A stretch of DNA of 64,000 nucleotides from Roseivivax sp. THAF197b (GCF_009363255.1 NZ_CP045318.1:33501-97500); one strand, 5' to 3'. Shown: positions 35,371 through 45,627, counted from the first letter of the stretch. The notes: a model not told the origin generated them from the letters alone. Program-made: numbers and translations.

Positions 35371-36267
35371 TCAGAATTTGTTCGCGGGGATTTTCAGGTA
35401 GCTCTGACCATCTGCTTCCGGCGCGGGAAGGCGGCCGCCGCGCAGGTTCATTTGCAAAGCATAGAGCATTTGCGACGGAAGACTGAGCGTCGCATCGCGG
35501 GCGTCGCGGATCTCGCGGAACTCGGCCTCCGAGACCCCGCCGCCCAGATGCTTGTTCTGCGCGCGATGCGTGGCGACGCTTGCCTCCCAGGCGGGGTCCG
35601 TGCGGTCGCCCACGGGCGGGTAATCATGGCCCACGAAAAGCCGCGTGTCGTCCGGCAGATCGAGGATCGCCATCAGCGACGCGTAAAGATCGGCCGATGA
35701 GCCGCCGGGGAAATCCGCGCGGGTCGTGCCAGCATCCACATGCATGAACGTGTCATGCACGAAGGCCGCATCGCCCACCACATAGGTGATCGAGCCCAGC
35801 GTATGACCGGGCGACAGCATCACGCGCACCTCGAGATTGCCGATCCGGAACGTGTCGCCATCGGCAAAGAGGTGGTCGAAATCGCGGTCGGGATCGAAGG
35901 CGTCGGGCAGGTGGTAGATGTCGCGCCAGAGTGCCGCGATATCGCGGACCTTTTCGCCGATGGCCGTGGGCGCGCCGAGCTTCTCCTTGAGGTAGGCTTG
36001 CGCCATGACGTGATCGGCATGCGGGTGGGTATCGAGGATCCACACGACGTCGAGGCCTTCGCGCGCAACGAATTCGAGGATCTCGTCGGCACTTTCATTC
36101 GAAAGCCGCGCGGCATTGGTGTCGAAATCGCGCACCACGTCGATCAGCGCCGCCTTGCCGGTTTCGGGATCGCTGACGACATACATGATGGAGCCGGTAT
36201 TCTTGTCGTAGAACCCGTCGACGCGGGGGCTTCCGGGACCGGTCGAGGGCGACGTGCGTGTGAACAT
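35371..36267 (-). CDS. MBL-fold hydrolase, persulfide dioxygenase-like (ETHE1/Blh family)
   Basis: Metallo-beta-lactamase fold protein of 298 residues. Metal ligands are in DTHPHADH near residue 80, SPGHTLGS and the FVGHDYPP C-terminal ligand region. This ligand set and the neighbouring rhodanese match the persulfide dioxygenases (glutathione persulfide plus oxygen to sulfite and glutathione) found with rhodaneses and BigR regulators. No BigR gene is in the window. The activity is inferred from family and context. Confidence 0.85.
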   Translation of the reverse strand: MFTRTSPSTGPGSPRVDGFYDKNTGSIMYVVSDPETGKAALIDVVRDFDTNAARLSNESADEILEFVAREGLDVVWILDTHPHADHVMAQAYLKEKLGAPTAIGEKVRDIAALWRDIYHLPDAFDPDRDFDHLFADGDTFRIGNLEVRVMLSPGHTLGSITYVVGDAAFVHDTFMHVDAGTTRADFPGGSSADLYASLMAILDLPDDTRLFVGHDYPPVGDRTDPAWEASVATHRAQNKHLGGGVSEAEFREIRDARDATLSLPSQMLYALQMNLRGGRLPAPEADGQSYLKIPANKF

Positions 36268-36292
36268 TTTGGACCTCTGTCTCTGCTTTCAC

Positions 36293-36308
36293 ATTCACAT
36301 AACGGAAT
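36293..36308. promoter_or_regulatory. possible operator upstream of the persulfide-dioxygenase operon
   Basis: ATTC-N8-GAAT inverted repeat within CATTCACATAACGGAATATG, upstream of the MBL gene and between it and mutL. Its size and AT-rich character suit an ArsR-type repressor such as BigR, but the match to a known consensus is weak. Confidence 0.25.
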
Positions 36309-36411
36309 ATGACTGCGAAACAAGGGTCAGCTCGAAGATTGCCTGAAAACTTGGGCCAACCTCGTGAAACCCCGTTTCAGAATCGCCGCCAGCCATGCTA
36401 GATATCGCGGT

Positions 36412-38250
36412 ATGAATACGCACAGCCCCAATATCCGCCCGCACATCCGACAGCTGGATGATGCCGCGATCAATCGCATCGCCGCTGGCGAAGTGGTGGA
36501 GCGGCCGGCCTCCGCGGTCAAGGAGCTGGTGGAAAACGCCATCGATGCCAGCGCGCGACGGATCACGATCGAGGTCGCCGATGGGGGAAAGACCCTGATC
36601 CGGGTCACGGATGATGGCTGCGGGATGACGCCCGAGGACCTGCCGCTGGCGCTGTCGCGGCACGCCACCTCGAAGATCGACGGCAGCGACCTTCTGGACA
36701 TCCAGTCCTTCGGGTTCCGGGGCGAGGCCCTGCCGTCGCTCGGCGCCGTGGGCCGTCTGACGATCCAAAGCCGCGCGGACGGTCATGACGGTGCGGAGAT
36801 TGCCGTGGCGGGCGGTGCCATGGGGTCCGTGCGGCCCGCCGCGTTGCAGCGCGGCACGGTCATCACATTGCGCGATCTGTTCTTCGCGACGCCCGCGCGC
36901 CTGAAATTCCTGCGCAGCGATCGCGCCGAGATGCAGGCCGTCTCGGATGTGGTCCGTCGCCTTGCCATGGCCGAGCCGTCGATCGGCTTCACGCTGCGCG
37001 ATGTCACGGGCGGCGGCGAGGGACGGGTGACCTTCCGCGCCGATCCCCAGACTGGTGATTTGTTCGAAGCGCTGACCGGGCGGCTCACGCAGATCATGGG
37101 GCGTGACTTCACCGATAACGCCATTCGCATCGAGGCCGAGCGCGAGGGCATAATCATGTCCGGGCTCGCGGGCCTGCCGACCTATTCGCGGGGCGCGGCC
37201 GTGGCGCAGCATTTTTTCGTCAACGGACGGCCCGTGAAGGACCGGCTGCTGATCGGCGCGTTGCGGGGGGCCTATTCGGACTTTCTCAGCCGGGATCGGC
37301 ATCCGGCCGTGGCATTGTTCATCGATTGCGATCCGCGCAAGGTCGATGTGAACGTGCATCCCGCGAAATCGGAGGTGCGGTTTCGCGATCCGGGGCTGGT
37401 GCGCGGGCTGGTCGTGTCGGGCCTGAAACATGCGCTTGCGGAGGCCGGACATCGCGCGTCCTCGACGGTGGCGGAAGCCACGCTCGGGGCGATGCGGCCC
37501 GAACCCACGGGCGCGCCGCGCATCTACCAGATGGATCGCCCGAGCCCGCGCGCGCTGGGCGCCGCTTATGCCGCTCAGGCCCCCGGTTTCGCGGAGATGG
37601 AGACGGTCTGGTCCGGCCGCGTCGAGGAGGTCTCGCCCGAGACCGAGGAGATGCCCGCTCCGCCCGAGGCGCTGCCGCTCGGGGCCGCGCGCGGCCAGGT
37701 TCACGAGAATTACATCATCGCCCAGACCGCCGATGGCATGGTCATCGTCGATCAGCATGCCGCGCATGAACGGCTGGTCTACGAGACGCTGAAGCGGCAG
37801 ATGGCCGAACGCGGCGTGGCCGCGCAAGCCTTGCTGATCCCCGAAGTGGTCGATCTGTCCGTTTCGGATTGCGCGCTTCTGCTGGAGGCAGCCGACGATC
37901 TGTCGCGCATGGGATTGACCGTGGAACCCTTCGGCGGCTCCGCGATTGCCGTGCGTGAAACACCAGCGATTCTGGGCGAGGTCAACGCCGAGACGCTGAT
38001 CCGCGACGTGCTGGACGAGTTGGCCGAGGGCGGTGGCACCGTGCGCGTGCAGGAGAAGATCGAGGCGATCCTGAGCCGTGTGGCCTGTCACGGCTCGATC
38101 CGATCGGGCCGCCGCATGCGGGGCGAGGAGATGAATGCACTGCTGCGCGAGATGGAAGCGACGCCCCATTCGGGCCAGTGCAACCACGGACGCCCCACCT
38201 ATGTCGAGCTGAAGCTCGCTGATATCGAAAGATTGTTTGGCCGCACATGA
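36412..38250 (+). CDS. mutL: DNA mismatch repair protein MutL
   Basis: ATPase that links MutS mismatch recognition to strand incision. The 612-residue protein has the GHKL motifs ELVENAIDA, DDGCGM, RHATSKI and FGFRGEAL in the first 105 residues, and a VNGRPVKDR hinge. The C-terminal domain holds the endonuclease motif DQHAAHERLVYE and the metal-site CHGSIRSG and CNHGRPT, so this is the nicking type expected in organisms without MutH. The start ATG 36412 has only a weak ribosome site; GTG/ATG further upstream (36364) is less family-like. It overlaps rmuC by 4 bases. Confidence 0.94.
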   Translation: MNTHSPNIRPHIRQLDDAAINRIAAGEVVERPASAVKELVENAIDASARRITIEVADGGKTLIRVTDDGCGMTPEDLPLALSRHATSKIDGSDLLDIQSFGFRGEALPSLGAVGRLTIQSRADGHDGAEIAVAGGAMGSVRPAALQRGTVITLRDLFFATPARLKFLRSDRAEMQAVSDVVRRLAMAEPSIGFTLRDVTGGGEGRVTFRADPQTGDLFEALTGRLTQIMGRDFTDNAIRIEAEREGIIMSGLAGLPTYSRGAAVAQHFFVNGRPVKDRLLIGALRGAYSDFLSRDRHPAVALFIDCDPRKVDVNVHPAKSEVRFRDPGLVRGLVVSGLKHALAEAGHRASSTVAEATLGAMRPEPTGAPRIYQMDRPSPRALGAAYAAQAPGFAEMETVWSGRVEEVSPETEEMPAPPEALPLGAARGQVHENYIIAQTADGMVIVDQHAAHERLVYETLKRQMAERGVAAQALLIPEVVDLSVSDCALLLEAADDLSRMGLTVEPFGGSAIAVRETPAILGEVNAETLIRDVLDELAEGGGTVRVQEKIEAILSRVACHGSIRSGRRMRGEEMNALLREMEATPHSGQCNHGRPTYVELKLADIERLFGRT

Positions 38251-39416
38251 TCGAGATTGCCGGAACCTCCTACGCGTTCAACGACACCCGTGTCATCGCA
38301 GCTCTCGTGGGGCTGCTTCTCGTGCTGGCGATTCTCGCCCTTCTCGTCGCAGCCGTGCGGGCCGCCGGGCGCACGGCGCGGTCCGTGGAACCGCTGGCAC
38401 GCGATCTCGGCCATGTCGCCGCTCGGGTGCAATCGCTGTCGGATGGGCAGGAGCGGCTCGCGGGCGGTCTGCACCACGTCTCCGAAGCGCAGGCGAAAAG
38501 CCAGACCGCGATGCTGGAGCTGATGGAGAAGCGGCTCGCCGAGGTGCAGGGCAAGATGGGGGAAAGCCTGTCGGGTACCGCGCAGCGCACCGCCCGGTCG
38601 CTGGGGGAATTGCAGGAACGCTTGGCTGCCATCGACAAGGCGCAGGCAAACATCACCAAGCTTTCGGGCGACGTTCTGTCGCTGCAGGACATCCTGTCGA
38701 ACAAGCAGACGCGCGGGGCGTTCGGGGAAATCCAGCTGACGGACATCGTCTCCAAGGCGCTGCCCTCGGACAGCTACGCGCTGCAGGCGACGCTCTCGAA
38801 CGGCAAGCGTGCCGATTGCCTCGTGCATCTGCCGAACCCGCCGGGGCCCATCGCGATCGACTCGAAGTTCCCGCTTGAGGCCTATGAGGCCCTGCGCCGG
38901 GCGGAGACGCAGGACCAGCTCAACCGCGCCGCACAGCAATTGCGCCTGGCCTTGCGCAAGCATATCCGCGACATCGCCGAGCGCTACATCATCGAGGGGG
39001 AGACTGCAGACGGGGCAATCCTGTTCCTGCCGTCAGAGGCGGTCTATGCCGAGCTGCATGCCAATTTCCCCGAAGTGGTCCGCGAAGGCTTCGCAGCCCG
39101 GGTCTGGATCGTCTCGCCCACAACCTGCATGGCCACGCTGAACACGATGCGCGCCATCCTGAAAGATGCTCGCATGCGCGAACAGGCCGGTGCCATACGG
39201 CGTGAATTGTCGCTGCTCTACGCCGATGTGGACCGGCTGGGCACGCGGGTCGAAAACCTTGACCGGCATTTCGGACAGGCCTCGAAAGACATCGCGGAGA
39301 TCAAGATCAGCGCCGACAAGGCGGGTCGCCGCGCGCAACGTCTCGACAATTTCGATTTCGAGGAATTGCAGGAGGCCCCCGCCGCGCCGGGCCTTGCGCT
39401 GGAAACGTCGGACTGA
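38247..39416 (+). CDS. rmuC: DNA recombination protein RmuC homologue
   Basis: Membrane-anchored protein thought to limit DNA inversions and rearrangements through a nuclease-like fold. The 389-residue protein has an N-terminal membrane helix (residues 17-38), a long coiled coil (about 45-140), then the RmuC domain with RGAFGEIQLTDIV, LPNPPGPIAIDSKFPLEAY (part) and ILFLPSEAVYAEL. The ATG overlaps the mutL stop as ATGA, so the two are co-translated, which supports a genome-maintenance role. Confidence 0.9.
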   Translation: MIEIAGTSYAFNDTRVIAALVGLLLVLAILALLVAAVRAAGRTARSVEPLARDLGHVAARVQSLSDGQERLAGGLHHVSEAQAKSQTAMLELMEKRLAEVQGKMGESLSGTAQRTARSLGELQERLAAIDKAQANITKLSGDVLSLQDILSNKQTRGAFGEIQLTDIVSKALPSDSYALQATLSNGKRADCLVHLPNPPGPIAIDSKFPLEAYEALRRAETQDQLNRAAQQLRLALRKHIRDIAERYIIEGETADGAILFLPSEAVYAELHANFPEVVREGFAARVWIVSPTTCMATLNTMRAILKDARMREQAGAIRRELSLLYADVDRLGTRVENLDRHFGQASKDIAEIKISADKAGRRAQRLDNFDFEELQEAPAAPGLALETSD

Positions 39417-39840
39417 GCCGCTAACTCCTTCGATTGACGGAATTGGTTGCACTTGGCCCCGCCAATGTGCTGCCTTGACGTACTGAGTGCGACTCGGCGC
39501 GGGAGCCGGAGAACTCCTGCCCGTCGGATCGCGCGACCGGGGCGCCTTTTCGCGTCGCGGCGGAAAGGGAGCGTTGGATGAGGCCAGAGACGACCGGGAT
39601 GCAGTGCATTATTCTGCCCGATGCCGGTGCCTCCGCCGCCCCAGCCATGAGTTTTCGCGCCGAAGCCATGCGTTCCGCGCATATCAAGAATGCACGCCAA
39701 AACCTAAACACAGGCCCTTTGCGATGGTACCGCAGAGGGCGGAAAGACATGTCAGCAAGGCTGACTTAGATGGCCGCGGTCGCACCGATCGCACCAGTAT
39801 TCCGCAGACCTGATCTGCGAAGAGCCAAGGGAGAGGCCCA
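39417..39840 (+). promoter_or_regulatory. 424-bp aceE leader with three consecutive hairpins
   Basis: No gene of clear standing. Hairpins: GCCCTTTGCG with CGCAGAGGGC (39714-39740, one wobble), GTCAGC-AAG-GCTGAC (39751-39765), and CGCAGA with TCTGCG (39803-39819), the last just before the aceE ribosome site GGGAGAGG. A 63-codon ORF (39578-39769) with GGGAG upstream overlaps the first two stems; I cannot tell whether it is translated. The stems look like a structured 5' leader of the pyruvate dehydrogenase operon. Confidence 0.5.
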
Positions 39841-42495
39841 ATGAAAGACACTCCGAACGATATCGATCCAGTCGAATCGCAGGAATGGCAGGAAGCCATA
39901 GAAGACGTCATCATGCGGGATGGCCCGGACCGGGCGCATTACCTTCTCGACAAGGCCGTGCAACAGGCACGCGCCGCCGGGGCGCAGCTGCCGTTTTCCT
40001 CCACAACGCCCTACCAGAACACCATCCAGCCCGATGACGAGATCGACCTTCCGGGCGACACGGACATGGAATGGCGCATCCGGACCATAAACCGCTGGAA
40101 CGCCATGGCGACCGTGGTGCGCGCGAACAAGTCGACGGACGGGATCGGCGGGCATATCGCCTCCTTCGCGTCTTCGGCGGCGCTCTACGATGTGGGTCTG
40201 AACCACTTCTGGCGGTCGAAATCGACGATGCATGGCGGCGACCTGGTGTTCTTCCAGGGCCATGTCGTGCCGGGCATCTACGCGCGCTCCTTCATGGAGG
40301 GGCGGCTCTCGGAAGAGGACCTCGCCACCTTCCGCCAGGAGGTCGACGGATCGGGCCTGTCCTCCTATCCGCATCCCTGGCTGATGCCGGAATACTGGCA
40401 ATTCCCCACCGTCTCGATGGGCCTTGGCCCGATGATGGCGATCTACCAGGCACGCTTCATGAAATACATGGAGAACCGCGGCCTGATCGAGAAGTCGGAT
40501 CGCAAGGTCTGGGCCTTCCTCGGCGACGGCGAAATGGACGAGCCCGAAAGCCTGGGCGCGATCAATCTCGCCGCGCGTGAAGGGCTCGACAACCTGATCT
40601 TCGTGGTGAACTGCAACCTGCAGCGCCTTGACGGTCCGGTACGCGGCAACGCCAAGATCGTCCAGGAACTGGAAGGCGCCTTCCGCGGGTCCGGCTGGGA
40701 CGTGATCAAGCTGCTCTGGGGTCGTGGCTGGGACGAGCTTCTGGAGCGCGATACCTCCGGCAAGCTGCGCCAGCTGATGGACGAGACCATCGACGGCGAC
40801 TACCAGACCTTCAAGTCCAAGAACGGCGCCTATATCCGCGAACACTTCTTCGGCAAGTACCCCGAGACCGCAGAGCTGGTGAAGGACTGGACCGACGACG
40901 AGATCTGGGCCCTGCGCCGCGGCGGCCACGACATCAAGAAGGTCTACAACGCCTACCATCGCGCCACGCATACCGAGGGTCAGCCGACCTGTATCCTCGT
41001 GAAGACGGTGAAGGGCTACGGCATGGGCTCCGCGGGCGAAGGCCTCAACATCGCCCACCAGTCGAAGAAGATGCAGGTCGACCAGCTCAAGCAGATGCGC
41101 GACCGCTTCCAGATCCCGGTGGATGACAAGGACCTCGAGAAGGTGCCCTTCGTCACCCTTAACAATGCGCAGAAAGCCTATCTGTCGGAGCGTCGGCAGG
41201 AGCTGGGCGGTGAGTTTCCCAAGCGCAACACCGAGGCGCCGAAGCTCGAGATTCCGTCGCTCGACAAGTTCAAGGGGCAGCTCGAAAGCACGGGTGATCG
41301 CGAGATCTCCTCGACCATGGCCTTCGTGCGGATCCTGACGACGCTGCTGCGCGACAAGCAGATCGGCAAGCACGTCGTTCCGATCGTGCCCGACGAAAGC
41401 CGCACTTTCGGCATGGAAGGCCTCTTCCGCTCCGTCGGTATCTACAACCCGCTCGGGCAGAACTACATGCCCGAGGACCGCGACCAGATGATGTACTACA
41501 AGGAGGCGATTGACGGTCAGGTCCTCCAGGAAGGCATCAACGAAGCGGGCTCCATGTGCGACTGGATCGCAGCGTCGACCTCCTATTCGACGCACGGCGT
41601 GCCGATGATCCCGTTCTACATCTTCTACTCGATGTTCGGCTTCCAGCGGATCGGCGACTTCGCCTGGGCCGCGGGCGACAGCCGCGCGCGGGGCTTCATG
41701 CTGGGCGGCACCGCTGGGCGCACCACGCTGAATGGCGAGGGCCTGCAGCACGAGGACGGGCACAGCCATATCCTCGCGGGCACGATCCCGAACTGCATCA
41801 GCTACGACCCGACCTTCAGCTATGAGGTGGCGGTGATCGTGCAGCATGGCCTGCAGCGCATGTTCGTCGATCAGGATGACGTCTATTTCTACATCACCCT
41901 GATGAACGAGAACTACACTCATCCCGAGATGCCCACGGGCGCCGAGGAGGGCATCATCAAGGGCCTCTACCGGATGCAGAAGACCGCGCGGCCCGGCAAG
42001 AAGCACGTCAACCTGATGGGCTCCGGCACGATCCTCGTGCAGGCGATCCAGGCCGCCGAGATGCTGAAGAAGGATTTCGGCGTCACGTCGGATATCTGGT
42101 CGGCCACCTCGATGAACGAGCTGGCGCGCGACGGGCAGGATTGCCTGCGCCACAACCGTCTCAATCCGCTGACCGAGCAGAAGGTGCCCTTCGTCACCCA
42201 GCAGCTCGAGAATGCGAAAGGTCCGGTGATCGCCGCGACGGATTACATGAAGAACTACGCGGAGCAGATCCGCGCCTTCGTGCCGCAGCGCTTCACCGTT
42301 CTGGGCACCGACGGCTTCGGTCGCTCGGACAGCCGGGAGAACCTCCGCCGCTTCTTCGAGGTGGATGCGAACCACATCGCGGCGGCGGCCATGACCGATC
42401 TCTACCGTGAAGGCGCGATCACCGAGAAGGACCTGCAAAAGGCCCTCGACAAGTACAACATCGACGGCGGCAAGCCGAACCCGCGCCTGAGCTGA
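39841..42495 (+). CDS. aceE: pyruvate dehydrogenase E1, homodimeric type
   Basis: Thiamine-diphosphate enzyme that decarboxylates pyruvate and passes the acetyl group to lipoyl-E2. The 884-residue length matches the single-chain AceE form. The TDP/Mg motif GDGEMDEPE...NCN lies at about residues 222-260, with the conserved HIASFASSA and GHVVPGIYARSF upstream. The transketolase central domain includes PDESRTFGMEGLF and a C-terminal domain with GTDGFGRSDSRENLRRFF. First gene of aceE-aceF-lpdA. Many alphaproteobacteria use the heterodimeric PdhAB instead, so the homodimeric type is worth noting. Confidence 0.96.
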   Translation: MKDTPNDIDPVESQEWQEAIEDVIMRDGPDRAHYLLDKAVQQARAAGAQLPFSSTTPYQNTIQPDDEIDLPGDTDMEWRIRTINRWNAMATVVRANKSTDGIGGHIASFASSAALYDVGLNHFWRSKSTMHGGDLVFFQGHVVPGIYARSFMEGRLSEEDLATFRQEVDGSGLSSYPHPWLMPEYWQFPTVSMGLGPMMAIYQARFMKYMENRGLIEKSDRKVWAFLGDGEMDEPESLGAINLAAREGLDNLIFVVNCNLQRLDGPVRGNAKIVQELEGAFRGSGWDVIKLLWGRGWDELLERDTSGKLRQLMDETIDGDYQTFKSKNGAYIREHFFGKYPETAELVKDWTDDEIWALRRGGHDIKKVYNAYHRATHTEGQPTCILVKTVKGYGMGSAGEGLNIAHQSKKMQVDQLKQMRDRFQIPVDDKDLEKVPFVTLNNAQKAYLSERRQELGGEFPKRNTEAPKLEIPSLDKFKGQLESTGDREISSTMAFVRILTTLLRDKQIGKHVVPIVPDESRTFGMEGLFRSVGIYNPLGQNYMPEDRDQMMYYKEAIDGQVLQEGINEAGSMCDWIAASTSYSTHGVPMIPFYIFYSMFGFQRIGDFAWAAGDSRARGFMLGGTAGRTTLNGEGLQHEDGHSHILAGTIPNCISYDPTFSYEVAVIVQHGLQRMFVDQDDVYFYITLMNENYTHPEMPTGAEEGIIKGLYRMQKTARPGKKHVNLMGSGTILVQAIQAAEMLKKDFGVTSDIWSATSMNELARDGQDCLRHNRLNPLTEQKVPFVTQQLENAKGPVIAATDYMKNYAEQIRAFVPQRFTVLGTDGFGRSDSRENLRRFFEVDANHIAAAAMTDLYREGAITEKDLQKALDKYNIDGGKPNPRLS

Positions 42496-42521
42496 ACCGC
42501 GGATTTGAGGAGACAGACGAC

Positions 42522-43814
42522 ATGACAACCGAAGTTAAAGTTCCCGATATCGGCGATTTTTCCGATGTACCCGTGGTCAGCGTTCTCGTGAGCGTGGGCG
42601 ACACCATCGCCGAGGAAGATCCGCTGATCGAACTCGAGAGCGACAAGGCCACGATGGAGGTGCCTTCCTCGCATGCGGGCACGGTCAAGGAGATCAAGGT
42701 CTCCGAAGGTGACACCGTGTCCGAAGGCGATCTGATCCTGATCGTGGAAGCCTCGGGCGGGGGAAGCGCCGACGAGGGCTCGAAAGAGACCGAGAAGGCG
42801 GCCCCGAAAGAAGAGCCCAAGGCAGCCGCTCCGGCGAAGTCCGAGGCCCCGGCACCTTCTGCTCAAAGCTCGGGCGCCGTGACCGATGCGGGCTTCGGCA
42901 AGGTCCATGCATCCCCATCGGTGCGCGCCTATGCGCGCCGCGTGGACGTGGACCTCAACAAGGTCAACGGCTCGGGCCGCAAGGGCCGCATTCTGCGCGA
43001 GGACGTGGAGAAGGCGCTCAAGGGTCAGTCCGGTGGCGGCGCGGGTGCTGCAGCCGGTGGCGGTGCGCAAGGTGGCATGGGCATCCCGCCGATCCCGGCC
43101 GTGGACTTCTCCAAGTTCGGCCCCGTCGAAAACGTCGAGATGAGCCGCATCAAGAAGCTCTCGGGCCCCGCGCTGCACCGCTCCTGGCTCAACATCCCGC
43201 ATGTCACGCATAACGAGGATGCGGACATCACCGAACTCGACAAGTACCGCAAGGAGCTCGACACCCAGGCCAAGGAAGAGGGCTACCGCGTCACGCTTCT
43301 GTCCTTCCTCGTGAAGGCGTCCGTTTCGGCGCTGAAGAAGCATTGGGAGTTCAACTCGTCGATCCATCCCGATGGCGACAAGCTGATCAAGAAGGATTTC
43401 TACAATATCGGCTTCGCGGCGGACACGCCCAACGGCTTGATGGTCCCGGTGATCAAGGATGCGGACCGCAAGGGCATCGTCGATATCTCCAAGGATCTGA
43501 TGGAGCTCAGCGCGGCGGCCCGCGACGGCAAGCTCAAGGGCGACCAGATGCAGGGTGCGACCTTCACGATCTCGTCGCTGGGCGGCATCGGGGGGACCTC
43601 CTTCACGCCCATCGTCAACGCGCCCGAAGTGGCGATCCTGGGCCTGACCCGCTCGGCGATGAAGCCTGTCTGGAACGGCGAGGAATTCGTGCCGCGCAAC
43701 ATCCTGCCCATGAGCCTCAGCTACGACCACCGGGCCATCGACGGCGCGCTTGCGGCGCGCTTCGCCGCCCATCTCAAGTATCTTCTGGCCGATCCGCGCC
43801 GGATCATGCTGTAA
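42522..43814 (+). CDS. aceF: dihydrolipoamide acetyltransferase (E2 of pyruvate dehydrogenase)
   Basis: Core of the pyruvate dehydrogenase complex, 430 residues. Domains in order: one lipoyl domain (residues 1-75, lipoylated Lys in [12 protein letters not shown]), an Ala/Glu/Lys/Pro-rich linker (about 80-115), the peripheral-subunit binding domain (SPSVRAYARR, RKGRILREDVE), a Gly/Ala-rich linker, and the catalytic acetyltransferase domain ending with the active-site SYDHRAIDGA. Only one lipoyl domain is present, fewer than the three of E. coli AceF. Confidence 0.96.
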   Translation: MTTEVKVPDIGDFSDVPVVSVLVSVGDTIAEEDPLIELESDKATMEVPSSHAGTVKEIKVSEGDTVSEGDLILIVEASGGGSADEGSKETEKAAPKEEPKAAAPAKSEAPAPSAQSSGAVTDAGFGKVHASPSVRAYARRVDVDLNKVNGSGRKGRILREDVEKALKGQSGGGAGAAAGGGAQGGMGIPPIPAVDFSKFGPVENVEMSRIKKLSGPALHRSWLNIPHVTHNEDADITELDKYRKELDTQAKEEGYRVTLLSFLVKASVSALKKHWEFNSSIHPDGDKLIKKDFYNIGFAADTPNGLMVPVIKDADRKGIVDISKDLMELSAAARDGKLKGDQMQGATFTISSLGGIGGTSFTPIVNAPEVAILGLTRSAMKPVWNGEEFVPRNILPMSLSYDHRAIDGALAARFAAHLKYLLADPRRIML

Positions 43815-43832
43815 CGGAAAGGGACGGAAGAC

Positions 43833-45587
43833 ATGGAAATCAAAGTCCCCGATATTGGCGACTTCACCGATGTGCCGGTCGTGTCGATCCTCGTAAGCGT
43901 GGGCGACACGGTGGCCGAGGAAGACCCGCTGATCGAACTGGAATCCGACAAGGCCACGATGGAAGTGCCCTCGTCCGGCGCGGGCAAGGTCACGGAGATC
44001 AAGGTCTCCGAAGGCGACAAGGTCTCCGAGGGCGATGTCATCATCATCCTCGAGGCGGCCGAAGGCGCGTCCGAAGCCCCTGCCGAGCAAGACAGCAAGG
44101 CCGAGGCCCCGAAAGCCGACGACACACCCGCGCCCAAGGCGGCGGCGGGCACGGCGTCCGGCTCCGGCGACTTTCACGGCGAAGTGGTCGTGCTGGGCTC
44201 GGGCCCCGGCGGCTACACGGCGGCCTTCCGCGCCGCCGATCTCGGCAAGAAGGTCATCCTGATCGAGAAATACGACACGCTGGGCGGCGTCTGCCTCAAC
44301 GTAGGCTGTATCCCCTCGAAGGCACTCTTGCATGCCTCCAAGGTCATCACCGAGACCGAGGAGATGTCTCAGCATGGGATCTCGTTCTCGAAGCCCAAGG
44401 TGAATTCGGACGAGCTGCGCGAGTGGAAGAACGGCGTTGTCGGCAAGCTCACGGGTGGTCTCGCGGGCATGGCAAAGCAGCGCAAGGTTACCGTGGTCAA
44501 CGGCTACGGCACCTTCACCGGCGCGAACTCCATAGAGGTCGAGACCGAAGAGGGCGCCAAGACCGTCACCTTCGATCAGTGCATCATCGCGGCAGGCTCC
44601 GAGCCTGTGAAGCTGCCCTTCATCCCGCATGACGACGAGCGGGTGGTGGACAGCACGGGCGCGCTGGAACTGAACCCGATCCCGAAGAAGATGATCGTCC
44701 TCGGTGGCGGCATCATCGGCTTCGAGATGGCGACGGTCTATGACGCGCTCGGCGCGGATGTGACCGTGGTCGAGATGATGGACCAGATCCTGCCGGGTGC
44801 CGACAAGGACATCGTGAAGCCCTTGCACAAGCGGATGGAGGGACGTCTCGCGGCCATCAAGCTCAAGACCAAGGTCACCGCGGTCGAGGCGCAGAAGAAG
44901 GGCCTCAAGGTCACCTTCGAGGACGAGAACGGCGAAAGCGCGTCGGAGATGTTCGACAAGATGCTCGTCTCCGTGGGCCGGACCCCGAACGGCGCCAAGA
45001 TCGCCGCCGATCAGGCGGGCGTGAAGGTCACCGACCGGGGCTTCATCGAGGTCGATCACCAGCAGCGCACCAACGTGCCGCATATCTTCGCGATCGGCGA
45101 CGTGGTGGGCCAGCCCATGCTGGCGCACAAGGCGGTGCATGAGGGCAAGGTCGCGGCGGAGGTGGCGTCGGGCGAAAAGCGCGCGTTCGATGCCCGCGTG
45201 ATCCCGTCCGTGGCCTATACCGATCCTGAAGTGGCGTGGTGCGGCGTGACCGAGGCGCAGGCCAAGGCGCAGGGCATGAAGATCGAGAAGGGCGTTTTCC
45301 CTTGGGCCGCTTCGGGCCGGGCACTGGCCAATGGACGGTCGGAAGGTATCACGAAGCTGATCTTCGATCCCGAGGATGACCGTGTGATCGGTGGTGCCAT
45401 CGTCGGCACGAATGCGGGCGATCTGATCTCTGAAGTGGCGCTGGCCATCGAGATGGGCGCGGATGCGGTCGATCTCGGCCACACGATCCACCCGCACCCG
45501 ACCCTGTCGGAGACGGTGAACTTCGCCGCCGAGATGTTCGAAGGGACGATCACGGACCTGATCCCGCCCAAGAAGAAAAAGAAGTGA
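43833..45587 (+). CDS. lpdA: dihydrolipoamide dehydrogenase with N-terminal lipoyl domain (E3)
   Basis: Reoxidises dihydrolipoyl groups with NAD. At 584 residues it is about 115 longer than ordinary E3 because residues 1-77 are a lipoyl domain (Lys in [12 protein letters not shown]) followed by an acidic/Ala linker. The E3 body has FAD loop [11 protein letters not shown], redox disulfide [13 protein letters not shown] loop [10 protein letters not shown] and C-terminal HPHPTLSE with the catalytic His-Glu pair. The lipoyl domain is strikingly similar to that of the adjacent E2. The ORF ends in four Lys codons, PKKKKK. Followed by a strong terminator. Confidence 0.95.
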   Translation: MEIKVPDIGDFTDVPVVSILVSVGDTVAEEDPLIELESDKATMEVPSSGAGKVTEIKVSEGDKVSEGDVIIILEAAEGASEAPAEQDSKAEAPKADDTPAPKAAAGTASGSGDFHGEVVVLGSGPGGYTAAFRAADLGKKVILIEKYDTLGGVCLNVGCIPSKALLHASKVITETEEMSQHGISFSKPKVNSDELREWKNGVVGKLTGGLAGMAKQRKVTVVNGYGTFTGANSIEVETEEGAKTVTFDQCIIAAGSEPVKLPFIPHDDERVVDSTGALELNPIPKKMIVLGGGIIGFEMATVYDALGADVTVVEMMDQILPGADKDIVKPLHKRMEGRLAAIKLKTKVTAVEAQKKGLKVTFEDENGESASEMFDKMLVSVGRTPNGAKIAADQAGVKVTDRGFIEVDHQQRTNVPHIFAIGDVVGQPMLAHKAVHEGKVAAEVASGEKRAFDARVIPSVAYTDPEVAWCGVTEAQAKAQGMKIEKGVFPWAASGRALANGRSEGITKLIFDPEDDRVIGGAIVGTNAGDLISEVALAIEMGADAVDLGHTIHPHPTLSETVNFAAEMFEGTITDLIPPKKKKK

Positions 45588-45627
45588 TCCAGAGGTCGCG
45601 GTGCCACGGCACCGCGGCAGGATGACC

